This document shows, in pieces, positions 1 through 10,382 of a stretch of DNA of 54,039 nt (position 1 is its first letter; each line of letters starts with the position of its first letter). Source of the DNA: Alphaproteobacteria bacterium. Lineage in GTDB: Bacteria > Pseudomonadota > Alphaproteobacteria > Rhodobacterales > Rhodobacteraceae. The stretch is from contig JAUIAU010000021.1 of NCBI GenBank assembly GCA_030425185.1, positions 1 to 54,039 of the forward strand, read 5' to 3'. The notes below the pieces were generated by a model that made no database searches, was not told where the DNA came from, and worked only from the letters and a program-made list of their open reading frames with translations. Made by a program: the position numbers and the translations under genes.

Positions 1-141
1 CCGCAGGTCGCAGACGCCCCGAACCACCGTCCGGATCGCGTGAAACAAGCTCACAAAACACCAACGTCGCCTCAATCAGACGCCGAAACACCCCTCCAAG
101 GCCGATCCGGTGAATAAGGCGGGTTCAGATCATCGCGCAAT

Positions 142-1401
142 TTAAGCATCATCTCCGCCGGTCGGCTCCAATATTTCACGAAACAGGGATTGCCATGCCC
201 CTTCTTGTTTCATCTCAACTGCCCTTCGAATGAGAAACATGTCCGTTGCGAGCACAAGCGCGAGTATGTGGTCGTCCTGCTCTTGAATATGACTTCGCAC
301 TCGCTCAAGAATTGCTTGGTGCTCGCTCTCTTGGTAAGAGAGTTTGCGAAGCCGATCATACTGCTCATGCGTCATTCTAATCACTGACGGCGCAGCACTC
401 TGAGGCGGACCCAAGGGCTTCGCCTCCACCGTCACTCCTTTGAAACTCAGGTCAAAGTGACCTTCCGAATCAATTGGGACGACTGTCTGGACATGGGCTA
501 CTGCATTAGCTTTGTAGTGAACGTAGGTCGATGGCACGCCCATCACCACTGTTCCGTCAAACAAGTCTTCTGGGAATTGCATGACAAGCGCCCTCCACAA
601 AATGCGTCCCAAGATATCGACAACATGCTCGTGCGGATTAGGTAAGCTGTTCTCAATCTCTCGAAGCGTAGCCCCATGCATCAGGCGATTTCGGGTCCGG
701 TCGAGCAAGCTTACTGTTGCATCATCACACTCTTGGTCTGCAGCCTTCATTAGTGCTCGAATGGCCTGTTTTGCATACGGCCTATGTGTCGGATGTGTCT
801 CGCAATTCTCGCAGTACAGTGGCTCCTGACAGTGCGGACATTTGTCGTGCACCTTCTCAGTGGGTTTCTGAAATTCAGCCACGATCTCGAGCGAAAACCA
901 GAAGTAGGTGAATTGATCATCAGGTGACGACGCGTCAATACCAAGCCTGTACCACCGGAGTGCACGCTGAATAGCTGGCGGGATGTCGTGCGCCAACAAA
1001 CGCTCGATAGAAGTTGCGTTCGCATTATCAAGGAAGGGCTGTGGGTCTTCGTATTTGACCTTTTCTGCCCACATCAGCACATCCCTCACTGCTTTCGTCG
1101 AGGAGGTGTCCGCGTCTACTATCTGTCGGATTCTATGTTTTCGGAAACCAGCGCCTGTGGTGAAGGCCAGCATGTTCAGGCAGGATGCCATCAGATCTTC
1201 GGCGGTTTCCTTTGCCTCCTCCAAATCTGGTGCTTCAAAGTAGATGTGAAGAGATAACAAGAATGGTGTTGTAAAATCTGCACGCGGAATATTTTTGATC
1301 TGGGCTTTGAATACCCCACCTGGGTGATTAATCATTAATACGAGATCATCGGCGATGACCGAGACATCAGATCCTATCTCATAGTTAGCGACAAAATGCA
1401 T
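142..1401 (-). CDS. HEPN-type protein of unknown function with a four-cysteine motif
   Basis: Predicted soluble protein of about 419 residues. Two features stand out: a CPHC-x5-CENC cluster (about residues 188-200), which could bind one zinc, and RNRLMH (about 237-242), which matches the RNxxxH motif of Apea-type HEPN domains. HEPN proteins of this kind are often RNases or accessory proteins in phage defence. That is family knowledge; here the activity is inferred. I chose the ATG at 1401 over the upstream TTG because a GGAG lies six bases before it. The gene is visibly less GC-rich than everything downstream, which suggests transfer. No partner gene is visible: the next gene is an ordinary cell-wall locus. 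The middle of the protein also recalls proteins annotated as MauJ, but that is from memory and weak. Confidence 0.6.
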   Translation of the reverse strand: MHFVANYEIGSDVSVIADDLVLMINHPGGVFKAQIKNIPRADFTTPFLLSLHIYFEAPDLEEAKETAEDLMASCLNMLAFTTGAGFRKHRIRQIVDADTSSTKAVRDVLMWAEKVKYEDPQPFLDNANATSIERLLAHDIPPAIQRALRWYRLGIDASSPDDQFTYFWFSLEIVAEFQKPTEKVHDKCPHCQEPLYCENCETHPTHRPYAKQAIRALMKAADQECDDATVSLLDRTRNRLMHGATLREIENSLPNPHEHVVDILGRILWRALVMQFPEDLFDGTVVMGVPSTYVHYKANAVAHVQTVVPIDSEGHFDLSFKGVTVEAKPLGPPQSAAPSVIRMTHEQYDRLRKLSYQESEHQAILERVRSHIQEQDDHILALVLATDMFLIRRAVEMKQEGAWQSLFREILEPTGGDDA

Positions 1402-1578
1402 CGAGTGCTCCAAACGTGATTTCCGTTATCAAGCCCCAGTTTGGGCGATATAGCACACTCACGACCGACATTCATCTCAGACGCAACATCCGTCAAGATG
1501 GGCTCGCAGCAGCCATCCGCTCAAGGTCCTAACCACCCCGCACGGCCCCGCCGCCAAGGCCCGCGCCCCGGCCCCCCG

Positions 1579-2037
1579 CTAGACGATGCGCGTCGCCAGC
1601 TCTGCCGGATCCTCCACCTCCACCGCCCAGAACGCCAGTGCCTCCGGCGGCAGGTCGTCCAGCACCGCCTTGAAGTCCCGGTGGTTCACGCAGCGCCACA
1701 GGGCCCAGGCCGTATCCTCGATGGCCGTGTCCGGCGTCAGGTTGTGGTGCCGCCGCACGGCCTTGACCTCGGCCACCAGGTCGGCGCGTGGGGCGAAGGG
1801 CAGCGGGGCGGCCCCGATGTCCCAGTCCTTCACGAAGATGGCCCGCAGGACGCAGGGCAGCACATTGGCAAAGGCGATGCCCTGCTGCGGGGTCAGGCGG
1901 CGGCGAAACACCTGCAGGACGCCGTCCACCGCCGTATAGGCCATGTTGTCCGACGCGAGGTCCATCCGGTCCTTCACATCGGCGAGGAACGCCTGCCATT
2001 CCCTGGACGCGTGGCGATAGGTCCAGGGCATCGGCAT
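1579..2037 (-). CDS. DUF2267 family protein
   Basis: 152-residue protein starting MPMPWTYRHA. It has the look of the DUF2267 family: a helical protein of about 130-150 residues with an aromatic-rich N-terminus (REWQAFLADV), a central LTPQQ segment, and a LPPEA segment near the C-terminus. No function is established for the family and none is visible here. The start codon lies only two bases after the stop codon of the PBP1A gene, so the two are almost certainly co-transcribed. The ATG is fixed by that junction; a second ATG two codons further on is also possible. Confidence 0.65.
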   Translation of the reverse strand: MPMPWTYRHASREWQAFLADVKDRMDLASDNMAYTAVDGVLQVFRRRLTPQQGIAFANVLPCVLRAIFVKDWDIGAAPLPFAPRADLVAEVKAVRRHHNLTPDTAIEDTAWALWRCVNHRDFKAVLDDLPPEALAFWAVEVEDPAELATRIV

Positions 2038-2039
2038 GC

Positions 2040-4574
2040 CTAGTAGAGCCCGCCCGCCGTAAGCGACCCGAAGGTGGCGCGGCCCGGCACCACGGTCCGT
2101 TCGCCGGTCGAGGTGATGACCTGCCGGTCTTCGTTCGCTCCCTGCTCGTTGCCGCGGGTGAAGAGCGGCAGGTTCGAGCCCATCGCGAAGCCGCCGTCGA
2201 GGATGACCGAGTAGCCATCGAGCGGCTCTTCGCCCTCGCGGAAGTACTCGGCCTGCACGTACTCGCCGGTCGCGCCGTCGGGCAGGCGCTGGCCCGAGAA
2301 GCGGTCGATGTTCACGAAGACGCCGCCCGGGGGCACCCGGAAACGGCCGCCGCCGTAGAGCGCCACGGCGGTCTTCATGAAGTCGTTGAAGACCGGGCCG
2401 CACATGCCGCCGCCCGAGGCCCCCGGCATCGTGCGCGGCGTGTCGTAGCCGATGTAGCAGCCGGCGACGATGTTCGAGGTGAAGCCGATGAACCACGCGT
2501 CCTTGGCGTCGTTGGTGGTCCCGGTCTTGCCCGCGGTCGGCACCGGCAGGTTCACCGTGCCCGCGGCCGTGCCGCGATCCACCACGCCCCGCATCATCGA
2601 GGTCAGCTGGTAGGCGGTGATCGGGTCGATCACGCGCTGGCGGTTCGAGACGATCGACGGTGCGAGGCTGTCGTCGAGCGACGCCAGCGTGCAGTCCACG
2701 CATTCGCGCTGGTCATGGCGGTAGATCGTGCGCCCGGTGCGGTCCTGCACCCGGTCGACCAGCGTCGGCTCCACCCGCTCGCCGCCATTGGCGAACATCG
2801 CGTAGGCCGCCACCATCCGGTAGAGCGTCGTCTCCTGCGCGCCGAGCGCGTTGGCGAGGAACGCGTCCATCTGGTCGTAGACCCCGAAATGCTCGGCATA
2901 GCGGGCCACCGTCTCCATCCCCAGTTCCTGCGCGAGGCGGATGGTCATCAGGTTCCGCGACCGCTCGATGCCTGTCCGCAGCGTGGTCGGGCCGTAGAAC
3001 TGGTTCGATGCGTTCTTGGGACGCCAGATCGAGCCGTCACCGTTCTCGATCTCGATCGGCGCGTCGATCACGATGGTGGCGGGCGAGTAGCCGGTGTCGA
3101 GCGCCGCGGCATAGACGAAGGGCTTGAAGGACGAGCCCGGCTGCCGCTGCGCCTGCGTGGCCCGGTTGAACACCGACGCCTGGTAGGAGAACCCGCCCTG
3201 CATCGCCAGCACGCGGCCCGTGTGGACGTCCATCGCGACGAAGCCGCCCTGCACCTCGGGCACCTGCTTCAGGGTCCAGCGGTTGGCGGCGTCGCCCTCG
3301 GCCACGAGGATCACGTCGCCCACGGCCAGAAGGTTCGACACCCGCGCCGCCCGCGCCCCCAGCCGACCGTCCTCGCCGCGCGGGCGGGCCCAGCCGACAT
3401 CGCGGCCCGGCAGGATCTGCGGCGCGTCCAGCGTCACGCCCTCGACCCCCAGCACCGCGTCGGCGCCGTCGATCTCCAGCACCACCGCTGGACGCCAGCC
3501 CTCGATGTCGCGCGGCGCCGAGGTTTCGGCCAGCGCGCTGCGCCAGTCGGCCATCTGCTCGTCGGTCAGGCGCGCCGTCGCTCCGTGGTAGACCCCGAGA
3601 CGGCGGTCATAGCTTTCGAGCCCCTTGCGCAGGGCCTTGGCCGCCTCGTCCTGCAGCACCGGATCGACCGTCGCGCGGATCGTCAGGCCGCCGGAGAAGA
3701 ACTCCTCTTCACCGAACTCCTGCGACAGCTGGCGCCGGATCTCGTCGGTGAAGTAGTCGCGCGGCGGCAGATCCTCGCGGAAGCTGGCGAAGGCGCCGGA
3801 CTGCACGGTGTCGAGCGGCTGGGCGCGCGCGTCCTCGTAGGTCGCCTGGTCGATGTAGCCGTTCTCGTACATCTCGCGCAGCACGAAGTTGCGCCGCTCG
3901 ACGGCCCGCTCGCGGTTCCGCACCGGGTGATAGGTCGACGGGGCCTTGGGCAGCACCGCCAGGTAAGCGGCCTCGTGGACTTCCAGCTCGCCCAGAGGCT
4001 TGTTGAAATAGGTCTGCGCGGCCGCGGCCACGCCGAAGCTGTTCTGCCCGAGGAAGATCTCGTTCAGGTAGAGCTCGAGAATGCGCTCCTTCGACAGGGT
4101 CTCCTCGATCCGGGCCGACAGGATGATTTCCTTGATCTTGCGCTCCGCCGACCGCTCGCCGCCCAGAAGGAAGTTCTTCATGACCTGCTGGGTGATCGTC
4201 GAGGCCCCGCGCACGTTCTGCCCGCGCGAGCGCACCGCCTCGAAGGCCGCCGCCGCGATGCCGCGCGGGTCGTAGCCCTTGTGATTGTAGAAGTTCTTGT
4301 CCTCGGCGCTGATGAAGGCCTCCTTCACGATCGCCGGAATATCCTCGGCGGGCACGAAGAGGCGCCGCTCGCGCGCGAACTCGTCCATCAGCCGGCCTTC
4401 GCCGGAATAGATCCGGCTGATCGTCGGCGGGCTGTACTGGGCCAGCTGTTCGGTGTTGGGCAGATCGCGCCCGTACATCCACAGCACCGCCCCCACGACG
4501 AGCGCCGTGAAGAACAGTCCCAGCGTCAGGGCGCTGAAGATCGCGCCGATGAACGAGAAGATGAAGCGGAGCAT
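2040..4574 (-). CDS. mrcA: Penicillin-binding protein 1A (bifunctional glycosyltransferase/transpeptidase)
   Basis: Class A PBP of 844 residues that polymerises lipid II and crosslinks peptidoglycan from the inner membrane. One N-terminal membrane segment (about residues 5-33) is followed by a GT51 glycosyltransferase domain with EDKNFYNHKG at about 91-100 and a GASTITQQ segment. Next comes an OB-like linker, then the transpeptidase domain with SSFK (481-484, the first Ser being the nucleophile), SRN (539-541) and KTGT (683-686). All catalytic motifs are intact. The ATG at 4574 is preceded by GGGAGGG at good spacing and places the membrane segment at the very N-terminus; a longer reading would add an unlikely 26 residues. 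It is followed by the DUF2267 gene with a two-base gap and preceded by an amidase gene on the same strand. Confidence 0.95.
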   Translation of the reverse strand: MLRFIFSFIGAIFSALTLGLFFTALVVGAVLWMYGRDLPNTEQLAQYSPPTISRIYSGEGRLMDEFARERRLFVPAEDIPAIVKEAFISAEDKNFYNHKGYDPRGIAAAAFEAVRSRGQNVRGASTITQQVMKNFLLGGERSAERKIKEIILSARIEETLSKERILELYLNEIFLGQNSFGVAAAAQTYFNKPLGELEVHEAAYLAVLPKAPSTYHPVRNRERAVERRNFVLREMYENGYIDQATYEDARAQPLDTVQSGAFASFREDLPPRDYFTDEIRRQLSQEFGEEEFFSGGLTIRATVDPVLQDEAAKALRKGLESYDRRLGVYHGATARLTDEQMADWRSALAETSAPRDIEGWRPAVVLEIDGADAVLGVEGVTLDAPQILPGRDVGWARPRGEDGRLGARAARVSNLLAVGDVILVAEGDAANRWTLKQVPEVQGGFVAMDVHTGRVLAMQGGFSYQASVFNRATQAQRQPGSSFKPFVYAAALDTGYSPATIVIDAPIEIENGDGSIWRPKNASNQFYGPTTLRTGIERSRNLMTIRLAQELGMETVARYAEHFGVYDQMDAFLANALGAQETTLYRMVAAYAMFANGGERVEPTLVDRVQDRTGRTIYRHDQRECVDCTLASLDDSLAPSIVSNRQRVIDPITAYQLTSMMRGVVDRGTAAGTVNLPVPTAGKTGTTNDAKDAWFIGFTSNIVAGCYIGYDTPRTMPGASGGGMCGPVFNDFMKTAVALYGGGRFRVPPGGVFVNIDRFSGQRLPDGATGEYVQAEYFREGEEPLDGYSVILDGGFAMGSNLPLFTRGNEQGANEDRQVITSTGERTVVPGRATFGSLTAGGLY

Positions 4575-4699
4575 GTGCCCTCCCGGTCGGGTTGCGGCGG
4601 TTATACTTGGATGCCGCCCGCGGGTCAAAAGCGACGCGGGGGCGCAAGGCAAGCGGGAAAGCCTGAAGGGGTCACGTTTCGGCGAGGCCCCGCCGACAT

Positions 4700-5905
4700 C
4701 TACTGCCGGACCAGTTCGGCCTCGGCGGCATCCTCCATCGCCCAGAGATCGAGCGCGGCCCGGATGCCCTCGGCCGCGCGGTCGCGCCAGGCCGGATCTA
4801 GCAGGTTCTTCAGGTCGCTGTCCGAGGTGATGAAGCCCATCTCGACGAGGGCCGAGGGGATGTCGGGCGCGCGCAGCACCGAGAAATCCGCGGCCATCCG
4901 GGGCCGCTTGTGCATGCCCCCGACCGCCCGGTCGAGGTTCGCCACCAGGTGGTCGCCGAGGCGCTCAGACCGCGGGCGCGTCTCGAGCCGCCCGAGGTCC
5001 ATCAGCGCGCGCGCCACGGTGTCGTCCGCCGCGCCGAGGTCGACACCGGCCAGAAGGTCGGCACGGTCGAGGCGGCTCGCCAGAAGCGCCGAAGCCTCGT
5101 CCGAGGCTTCGTCCGACAGCGTGTAGACCGACGCGCCCCGCGCGCGGCCGACCTCGACGGCATCGGCGTGCAGCGACAGGAACAGGTCAGCCCCCGCGCG
5201 CCGGGCGATCGCCACCCGTTCGGGCAGCGACACGAAGGTGTCGCCGTTCCGCGTCAGGATCACGTCATACCCGCCTGACCGGACGAGCTTTTCTTGCAAC
5301 TCTCGGGCGAAGGTCAGCATCAGGACCGCCTCAGAGTAGGCCCCGTTCCGCGCGCCGGGATCGAACCCGCCATGGCCCGGGTCGAGCACCACCAGCAGCG
5401 GCCGGTCGCCCTGTTGCCGCCCGCGCGGCACCGGCGGCAGGGTGCGCGCCGTGTCCTCGCGCGCCTCGGCATCGTATTCGTCCTGCGACGCGGCGCGCAG
5501 CCGGACCTCAAGCCGCCCGGCCCCCGTGGTCTCGTCCCGGCGCAGTTCCGCGGTGCTCAGGACATAGGGCCGGTCCAGCGTCAGGATCAGCCGCGACCAG
5601 CCGGGCGCCGAGCGTTCCGCCCGGACGTCCAGAACCCGCACCGCGTCGTCGAGTGCACGCGGCGCGATGCCGTCGAGGGCCAGTTCCGAGAATTCGAGCG
5701 CCAACCGGGGCACTTCGCCCGCCAGCAGCACCGCGCGCCACGGCACCGGCTGGCTGAGGGTCAGGGTGACCGCCACGCCGCGCCGCGCATCCGCGATAGA
5801 CGAGGCCGCGGTGTCGAGCCGCGCCAGTCCGCGCAGGTCCTCCGCGCGCGCGCTCGCCGTGAGCGCGGCGAAAAGCGCCGCTGCCAGAAGGAGCGTCCTG
5901 CCCAT
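4700..5905 (-). CDS. amiC: N-acetylmuramoyl-L-alanine amidase with AMIN domain
   Basis: Periplasmic cell-wall hydrolase of 401 residues that cleaves the bond between MurNAc and the stem peptide, mainly during daughter-cell separation. A signal peptide (about 1-21, ending ASARA) precedes an AMIN domain (about 25-140), which in this family directs the enzyme to the division site. The Amidase_3 catalytic domain begins at LVVLDPGHGG. Predicted zinc and catalytic residues are all present: H178, E192, H246 in SLHADA, and E355 in LVEMGF. It lies upstream of the PBP1A gene on the same strand, with a gap of about 125 bases, so a synthase and a hydrolase of the wall are paired. The symbol follows the AmiC-type architecture; orthology to E. 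coli AmiC was not tested. Confidence 0.9.
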   Translation of the reverse strand: MGRTLLLAAALFAALTASARAEDLRGLARLDTAASSIADARRGVAVTLTLSQPVPWRAVLLAGEVPRLALEFSELALDGIAPRALDDAVRVLDVRAERSAPGWSRLILTLDRPYVLSTAELRRDETTGAGRLEVRLRAASQDEYDAEAREDTARTLPPVPRGRQQGDRPLLVVLDPGHGGFDPGARNGAYSEAVLMLTFARELQEKLVRSGGYDVILTRNGDTFVSLPERVAIARRAGADLFLSLHADAVEVGRARGASVYTLSDEASDEASALLASRLDRADLLAGVDLGAADDTVARALMDLGRLETRPRSERLGDHLVANLDRAVGGMHKRPRMAADFSVLRAPDIPSALVEMGFITSDSDLKNLLDPAWRDRAAEGIRAALDLWAMEDAAEAELVRQ

Positions 5906-5955
5906 GTCGTGCCTGTCCTGCCCGGCCTCTGTTGGTTCTTGCCGGGCAGTCTAGC

Positions 5956-7101
5956 CTATCCGCGCGCCGCGTGGAACGCCTTGAGCCGCGCGATGCCCTC
6001 GGCGATGTCTGCCGTCGACCGGGCATAGGAGAAGCGCAGCGTCGTGCCGCCCCGCACCGGGTCGAAGTCGAGGCCCGGTGTCACCGCGACCCCGGCCTTG
6101 TCGAGGATCTCGGCCGCCAGCGTCCGGCTATCCCCCTCGCCCACGAGGTCCGACACATCGGCATAGACATAGAAGGCCCCGTCGGGGGGCGCGATGCGGT
6201 CGAACCCGGCCTGCGGCAGCCCCTCCAGCAACCGCCGCCGGTTCTCGGCATAAACCGCCCGGTTCGCCTCCAGCTCGTCGGTGGCCTCCAGCGCGCCGAG
6301 GGCGGCAACCTGCGCCGCGTGGGGGGCGCATATGAACATGTTCTGGGCCAGACGTTCGAAGGTGCGCACCTGCGCCTCGGGGACCACCATCCAGCCGATG
6401 CGCCAGCCCGTCATGCTGAAATACTTGGAGAACGAGTTGATCACGCAGACGTCGTCGCTGATCTCCAGCGCGCTGACCGCCCGGTCGCCGTAATGCAGAC
6501 CGTGGTAGATCTCGTCCGAGATGAAGGCGCGATCGCCGCAGGCCGCGATCAGGGCGGCGAGGTGGTCGCGCGACAGCATCGTGCCGGTCGGGTTGTTGGG
6601 CGAAGCGACGATCGCCCCCGCGACATCGGCCGCCGCCAGTGCCGCCGGGTCGAGGCGGTGCCCCTCCTCCGCCTGCGTCGGCAGGCCGACCGGGGTCAGC
6701 GACAGCGCCTTCAGGATCGCGCGGTAGGACGGGTAGCCCGGCTCGCAGACCCCGACGCGCGCGCCCGCATCGAAGAACGCGGAAAAGGCCAGCAGGAAGG
6801 CCGCCGACGAACCCGCCGTCACGACCACCCGGTCCGGGTTCAGGTCGACCCCGTACCAGCGCGCATAGAGCGCCGCGATGCCGGCTCGCAGCTCGGGCAA
6901 TCCCAGCGCGACCGTATAGCCCAGCGGATCCCGGTCGAGCGCGGCACCCAGCCGGGTCCGTGCCGCCGCCGGGGCGGGCGTGCCGGGCTGGCCAACCTCC
7001 ATGTGGATGATCGAGCGGCCCGCGGCCTCGGCCCGCCGGGCGGCCTCCATCACGTCCATCACGATGAAGGGATCGACCTCGGACCGGTTCGAGACACGCA
7101 T
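5956..7101 (-). CDS. Class I/II PLP-dependent aminotransferase
   Basis: 381-residue fold-type I aminotransferase. The PLP site is complete: N170 in SPNNPTG, D196 and Y199 in SDEIYHG, and the Schiff-base lysine K226 in NSFSKYFSMTGWRIGW. The overall shape matches the AspC/alanine-type subfamily that many alphaproteobacteria carry as extra copies. The amino-acid substrate cannot be read from sequence. The ATG at 7101 has GGAGGT at good spacing. It is divergent from the DsbA-like gene and lies just upstream of the amidase gene on the same strand. Confidence 0.9.
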   Translation of the reverse strand: MRVSNRSEVDPFIVMDVMEAARRAEAAGRSIIHMEVGQPGTPAPAAARTRLGAALDRDPLGYTVALGLPELRAGIAALYARWYGVDLNPDRVVVTAGSSAAFLLAFSAFFDAGARVGVCEPGYPSYRAILKALSLTPVGLPTQAEEGHRLDPAALAAADVAGAIVASPNNPTGTMLSRDHLAALIAACGDRAFISDEIYHGLHYGDRAVSALEISDDVCVINSFSKYFSMTGWRIGWMVVPEAQVRTFERLAQNMFICAPHAAQVAALGALEATDELEANRAVYAENRRRLLEGLPQAGFDRIAPPDGAFYVYADVSDLVGEGDSRTLAAEILDKAGVAVTPGLDFDPVRGGTTLRFSYARSTADIAEGIARLKAFHAARG

Positions 7102-7270
7102 GGGGGGACCTCCGTTCTGGCTCGCCCGCTTGTTCCAAGCCCCCTGCCCGAGGTCAAGGCGCGCGGGCTTCCGCCCCTCACGGCCTCGTCAGGCTTTCGC
7201 CCTAGGCAGGACGGCGCCGCTCGGCTACCAACGGTCCGACCCATGACGTGACCACGGAGACCTGACTGCC

Positions 7271-8104
7271 ATGATCGAGTCCGCCCTGAAATACGGCAGC
7301 CTGCTGGGCGCCGTCGCACTGTTCGCCGTCGCAGGGGCGACCACGTTCCGCGGCGGACCGGCCGAACCGGAAACCGTCGTGGCCACCGCCGCCGCCGAGT
7401 CCGTGGCCGCCCCCGTCGCCGAACCCGCGCCAGGCCTCGTCTTCGCGGACGAAGCGGCCTTCGGTGCCGCGATTCGGGGCTACCTGCTCGAGAACCCCGA
7501 GGTGATCTTCGAGGCGGTCAGCGTGCTGGAACAGCGGCAGGCCCAGCAGCAGGCACAGTCCGACGCCGACATGGTCACCGCCAACCTCGACGCCCTGCAC
7601 GACACCACCGACGACTGGGTCGGCGGCAACCCCGAGGGCGACGTGACGCTGGTCGAGTTCATCGACTACCGCTGCAGCTACTGCCGCCGGGCCCATCCCG
7701 AGACCCGCGACCTCGTGTCGGCCGACGGCAACATCCGGCTGATCGTCAAGGAATTCCCGATCCTCGGCGAAGCCTCGCTCCTGTCGTCGCGCTTCGCCAT
7801 CGCCGCGAAGCAGCTTGGCGGGGACGAGGCCTATCTCGGCGCGCACGAGGCGCTGATCGCGCTGCGCGGCAACCCCGACGAGCCCACGCTGCGGCAACTG
7901 GCTATGGAGCTTGGCCTCGATCCGGACCAGGTCTTCGAGGTGGCGCAGTCCGACGCCGTCTCCGCCGTGATCGCCAAGAACCACGCGCTGGCCGAACGCC
8001 TCGATATCCGCGGCACCCCGACCTACGTGCTGCAGGACCAGATGATCCGGGGCTACATGCCGCTCGAGACGATGATGCAGGCCGTGGCCGAAGTTCGGGG
8101 CTGA
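7271..8104 (+). CDS. DsbA/Com1-like thiol-disulfide oxidoreductase
   Basis: 277-residue exported or membrane-anchored thioredoxin-fold protein. An N-terminal hydrophobic segment (about 8-25) is followed by an Ala/Val/Pro-rich linker, a helical region (about 58-110), and a DSBA-type domain with YRCSYC (C135 and C138) and a cis-proline motif RGTPTYV near the C-terminus. It probably oxidises or isomerises disulfides in the periplasm. The family includes BdbD, Com1 and ScsC-like proteins. No dedicated partner such as DsbB lies next to it. It diverges from the aminotransferase gene and converges on a ParDE pair. Confidence 0.88.
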   Translation: MIESALKYGSLLGAVALFAVAGATTFRGGPAEPETVVATAAAESVAAPVAEPAPGLVFADEAAFGAAIRGYLLENPEVIFEAVSVLEQRQAQQQAQSDADMVTANLDALHDTTDDWVGGNPEGDVTLVEFIDYRCSYCRRAHPETRDLVSADGNIRLIVKEFPILGEASLLSSRFAIAAKQLGGDEAYLGAHEALIALRGNPDEPTLRQLAMELGLDPDQVFEVAQSDAVSAVIAKNHALAERLDIRGTPTYVLQDQMIRGYMPLETMMQAVAEVRG

Positions 8105-8135
8105 GCCTCCCCGCACCCGGTCGCAGGGCGGACGG

Positions 8136-8465
8136 TCATCCCTCGGGAAGACTGTCCGCCAGCCGGCGCGGCAAATCCGACCGGCTGTGCAGGACATCGA
8201 CGATGACGACCGCGTCAGCCTGCTCGACGAACACGACGAGGTGCTGACCGGCCCGCGTGAATCGCAGTGCCTCCGGCAGGCCATCGTCGATAGCGTCACG
8301 ACATCCGTAAGTGAGGGCCGTCCCCGCGGCGACGGCGCGGCAGGCGGCGATCAGGTCCTCCTCGTAGAGACCCGCCTGCCGGGGCCCGAAGGTTCGGGTG
8401 GTCCAGACCGCGATCTCGACGAGGGACGCCTCGGCGGCGCGCGTCAGGAACCACGGCCTCGGCAT
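8136..8465 (-). CDS. ParE/RelE-family toxin
   Basis: 109-residue small basic protein of the ParE/RelE superfamily, starting MPRPWFLTRAAEASL. Visible family features are the N-terminal strand followed by two helices (EIAVWTTRTFGPRQAGLYEED) and the C-terminal segment VVIVDVLHSRSD, where superfamily toxins usually have a VLHxRxD motif. ParE toxins inhibit gyrase and RelE toxins cleave mRNA on the ribosome; sequence alone does not decide, but the partner antitoxin is ParD-like, which favours ParE. It lies 11 bases downstream of the antitoxin gene, the usual order for parDE. Confidence 0.85.
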   Translation of the reverse strand: MPRPWFLTRAAEASLVEIAVWTTRTFGPRQAGLYEEDLIAACRAVAAGTALTYGCRDAIDDGLPEALRFTRAGQHLVVFVEQADAVVIVDVLHSRSDLPRRLADSLPEG

Positions 8466-8476
8466 CCGCGGCGGGA

Positions 8477-8734
8477 TCAGGTCTGCGCGCGCGCCGCGGC
8501 GAATGCGCGACGGATCGCGTCTTCCCCGCTGCCTTCGGCAAGGTCTCCTCGCTGCGCCTCATCGAGGGCGGCTGCAAGCCGGGTGCGCAGGACTTCCGCC
8601 TCGGCTTCCTCGCGCTCCAGCAATCGTAATCCCGCGCGCAAGGCTTCCGAGGCGTTCTGAAAACGCCCGGTCGCGACAAGCCTGTCCACCAGCGCCGATT
8701 GCGGTTCGGTCAACACGACGTTCCGGGTCACCAT
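8477..8734 (-). CDS. ParD-family antitoxin (ribbon-helix-helix)
   Basis: 85-residue protein whose N-terminus (MVTRNVVLTEPQSALVDRLV) is typical of CopG/ParD ribbon-helix-helix DNA-binding domains, with a polar C-terminal tail that would wrap the toxin. It should neutralise the downstream toxin and autorepress the pair. The ATG at 8734 has GGAGG at good spacing; an upstream extension in the same frame runs into intergenic sequence and is not supported. The pair sits between the DsbA-like gene and der, both normal chromosomal genes, so it is a small insertion in core sequence. Confidence 0.85.
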   Translation of the reverse strand: MVTRNVVLTEPQSALVDRLVATGRFQNASEALRAGLRLLEREEAEAEVLRTRLAAALDEAQRGDLAEGSGEDAIRRAFAAARAQT

Positions 8735-8837
8735 GCGGGCCTCCAGCCTGAACGCTGGCAATATATGCCAATCGGGCCGTGCCGTCGACTGAAGGATGCC
8801 GCATCCGCCACGGAACGGGCGCCAGCCCGTGGTCGTA

Positions 8838-10313
<1,476 letters not shown>

Positions 10314-10382
10314 GGGCGCGGTCCTGTGTCAGACCGCGCCGCATAACGCAGTTGCCCGCCGGGGGAAAGCCCCCTCACCGGA

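Noticed and set aside
1788-5126. A plus-strand open frame of more than 1100 codons
   Set aside because: It runs antisense to the PBP1A and amidase genes, which show full motifs. It is Arg/Gly/His-rich as expected for a GC-rich shadow, and has no family resemblance.
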